Below are positions 63,461 to 64,000 of a stretch of 64,000 nt of DNA, in pieces. How positions within the stretch are numbered: position 1 is the stretch's first letter; each line of letters begins with the position of its first letter. Both the position numbers and the translations under genes were made by a program. This DNA comes from Nocardia acidivorans NBRC 108247 (GTDB lineage Bacteria; Actinomycetota; Actinomycetes; Mycobacteriales; Mycobacteriaceae), in NCBI RefSeq assembly GCF_001625085.1, contig NZ_BDAW01000022.1, forward strand, positions 1 to 64,000, read 5' to 3'. A model generated the notes under the pieces. That model searched no databases. It was not told the DNA's origin and was given only the letters and a program-made list of their open reading frames with translations.

Positions 63461-64000
63461 TCATCTGCCCATTTCCTCGATGGCCTGTTCGATCATGGTG
63501 ATGGAGTCGCGCGGGCTCAGCGCCATGGCGCGGAGTTGGTCGAACATGACGCCGTACCGGCGGACTTCGGGATGGCCCTCGATCAACTCGTCGCTGGCGA
63601 TGCCCTCCACGTACACCAGTTCGGGATCGGCGGGGTCCGGAAAGTCGAGCAGGGTGAAGGAGCCGAGCATGCCGGGGTGCGCGCCGGCGTCGAAGGGCAG
63701 GATCTGGAGGATGACATTGCGCTTGTTGGTGTGGTCCAGCAACTGATCGAACTGCTGGCGCATCACCTCTTTGCCGCCGACGAGGCGTTTGATCACGGCC
63801 TCGTCCAGGACCACCCACAGTTCGAGCGGATCGTGCTTGCCCAGCACCCGGGCGCGCTCCATACGAGCCCGAACTCGTTGTTCGCGAACCTGTTCGGAGA
63901 TCTTGGGCATGGTGGTCTCGTAGACCGCGTTGGCGTACGCCTCGGTCTGCAGCAGGCCGGGGACGAAGCTGGCCTGGAAGAAGCGGGCGCTCAGCGCCTC
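63461..64000 (-). CDS. XRE-family regulator with DUF5753 domain, 5' end outside the window
   Basis: The frame runs off the right edge; about 180 C-terminal residues are visible. They match DUF5753 (FFQASFVPGLLQTEAYANAV, QREQRVRAR-type REQRVRARMERARVL, LDEAVIKRLVGG, ILPFDAGAHPGMLGSF). In actinobacteria such proteins have an N-terminal helix-turn-helix, often next to small DUF397 genes, and control development or metabolite clusters. It lies 150 bp before the NRPS unit in the same direction and may regulate it. Confidence 0.85.
   Translation of the reverse strand, partial: EALSARFFQASFVPGLLQTEAYANAVYETTMPKISEQVREQRVRARMERARVLGKHDPLELWVVLDEAVIKRLVGGKEVMRQQFDQLLDHTNKRNVILQILPFDAGAHPGMLGSFTLLDFPDPADPELVYVEGIASDELIEGHPEVRRYGVMFDQLRAMALSPRDSITMIEQAIEEMGR

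Noticed and set aside
1-64000. CRISPR arrays, rRNA or tRNA genes
   Set aside because: No regular spaced repeats and no tRNA-like cloverleaf or rRNA stretches were recognised by eye; a tRNA scan would settle it.

Overview
The window is high-GC actinobacterial chromosome, most likely Nocardia or a close relative in the Mycobacteriales. The gene order (rplS-lepB-rnhB-DUF2469-yraN-comM-dprA, rpsB-tsf, pyrH-frr-cdsA-rlmN, dxr-rip-ispG-GNAT-PBP) is the backbone seen around Rv2864c-Rv2904c in Mycobacterium tuberculosis. Proteins are typical of the group: lipid-exporter-like ABC genes, DUF8020-like secreted proteins, a 4398-residue NRPS and an IdeR-type iron box. No tRNA, rRNA or CRISPR array was seen.

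Layout. Positions 1-14.2 kb hold a membrane protein, a 2-keto acid decarboxylase, rplS, lepB, rnhB, DUF2469, yraN, comM, dprA, xerC, an N-formylglutamate amidohydrolase, an iron-box-controlled siderophore-interacting flavoprotein, a YqeY protein, a noncoding stretch with a purine-rich tract and a 15-bp inverted repeat, then DUF1990 and M23 peptidase genes opposite two DUF202 genes. 14.2-22.2 kb is the translation/nucleotide block rpsB-tsf, pyrH-frr-cdsA and rlmN, interrupted by decayed genes (frameshifted cupin, MmyB-type regulator remnant).

22.5-36.2 kb is accessory DNA: a VapBC-like toxin-antitoxin pair, a scar of broken genes (nucleotide-sugar dehydratase fragment, IS256-type transposase tail, 5'-truncated VOC protein), a LysR-controlled reductase/SnoaL pair, a compact three-gene module (OB-fold-like protein, small winged-helix-like protein, and a 1035-residue protein with two P-loop ATPase modules, the second HerA-like), a DUF1304-TetR-oxidoreductase operon, a pirin remnant and a tandem pair of secreted paralogues. 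The three-gene module is my best candidate for an undescribed system. Its genes are tightly coupled and carry DNA-translocase and nucleic-acid-binding signatures. Its function is inferred only.

36.3-46 kb returns to core genes (DUF2631, dxr, rip, ispG, GNAT, penicillin-binding lipoprotein). A TerD-zinc finger-HNH fusion and endonuclease V sit between rip and ispG. 46.3-64 kb ends with nitrobindin and then a minus-strand gene cluster: a DUF5753-type regulator (cut by the right edge), a truncated adenylation-domain protein, the NRPS (C-A-T-E-C-A-T-C-A-T-E-TE), and an ABC ATPase with two permeases. The cluster is read as making and exporting a tripeptide whose starter condensation domain resembles EntF. 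The first adenylation pocket resembles those for modified ornithine, so a siderophore-like product is possible, but no iron box was found upstream.

All domain calls, codes and motifs were read by eye; no database search was run.
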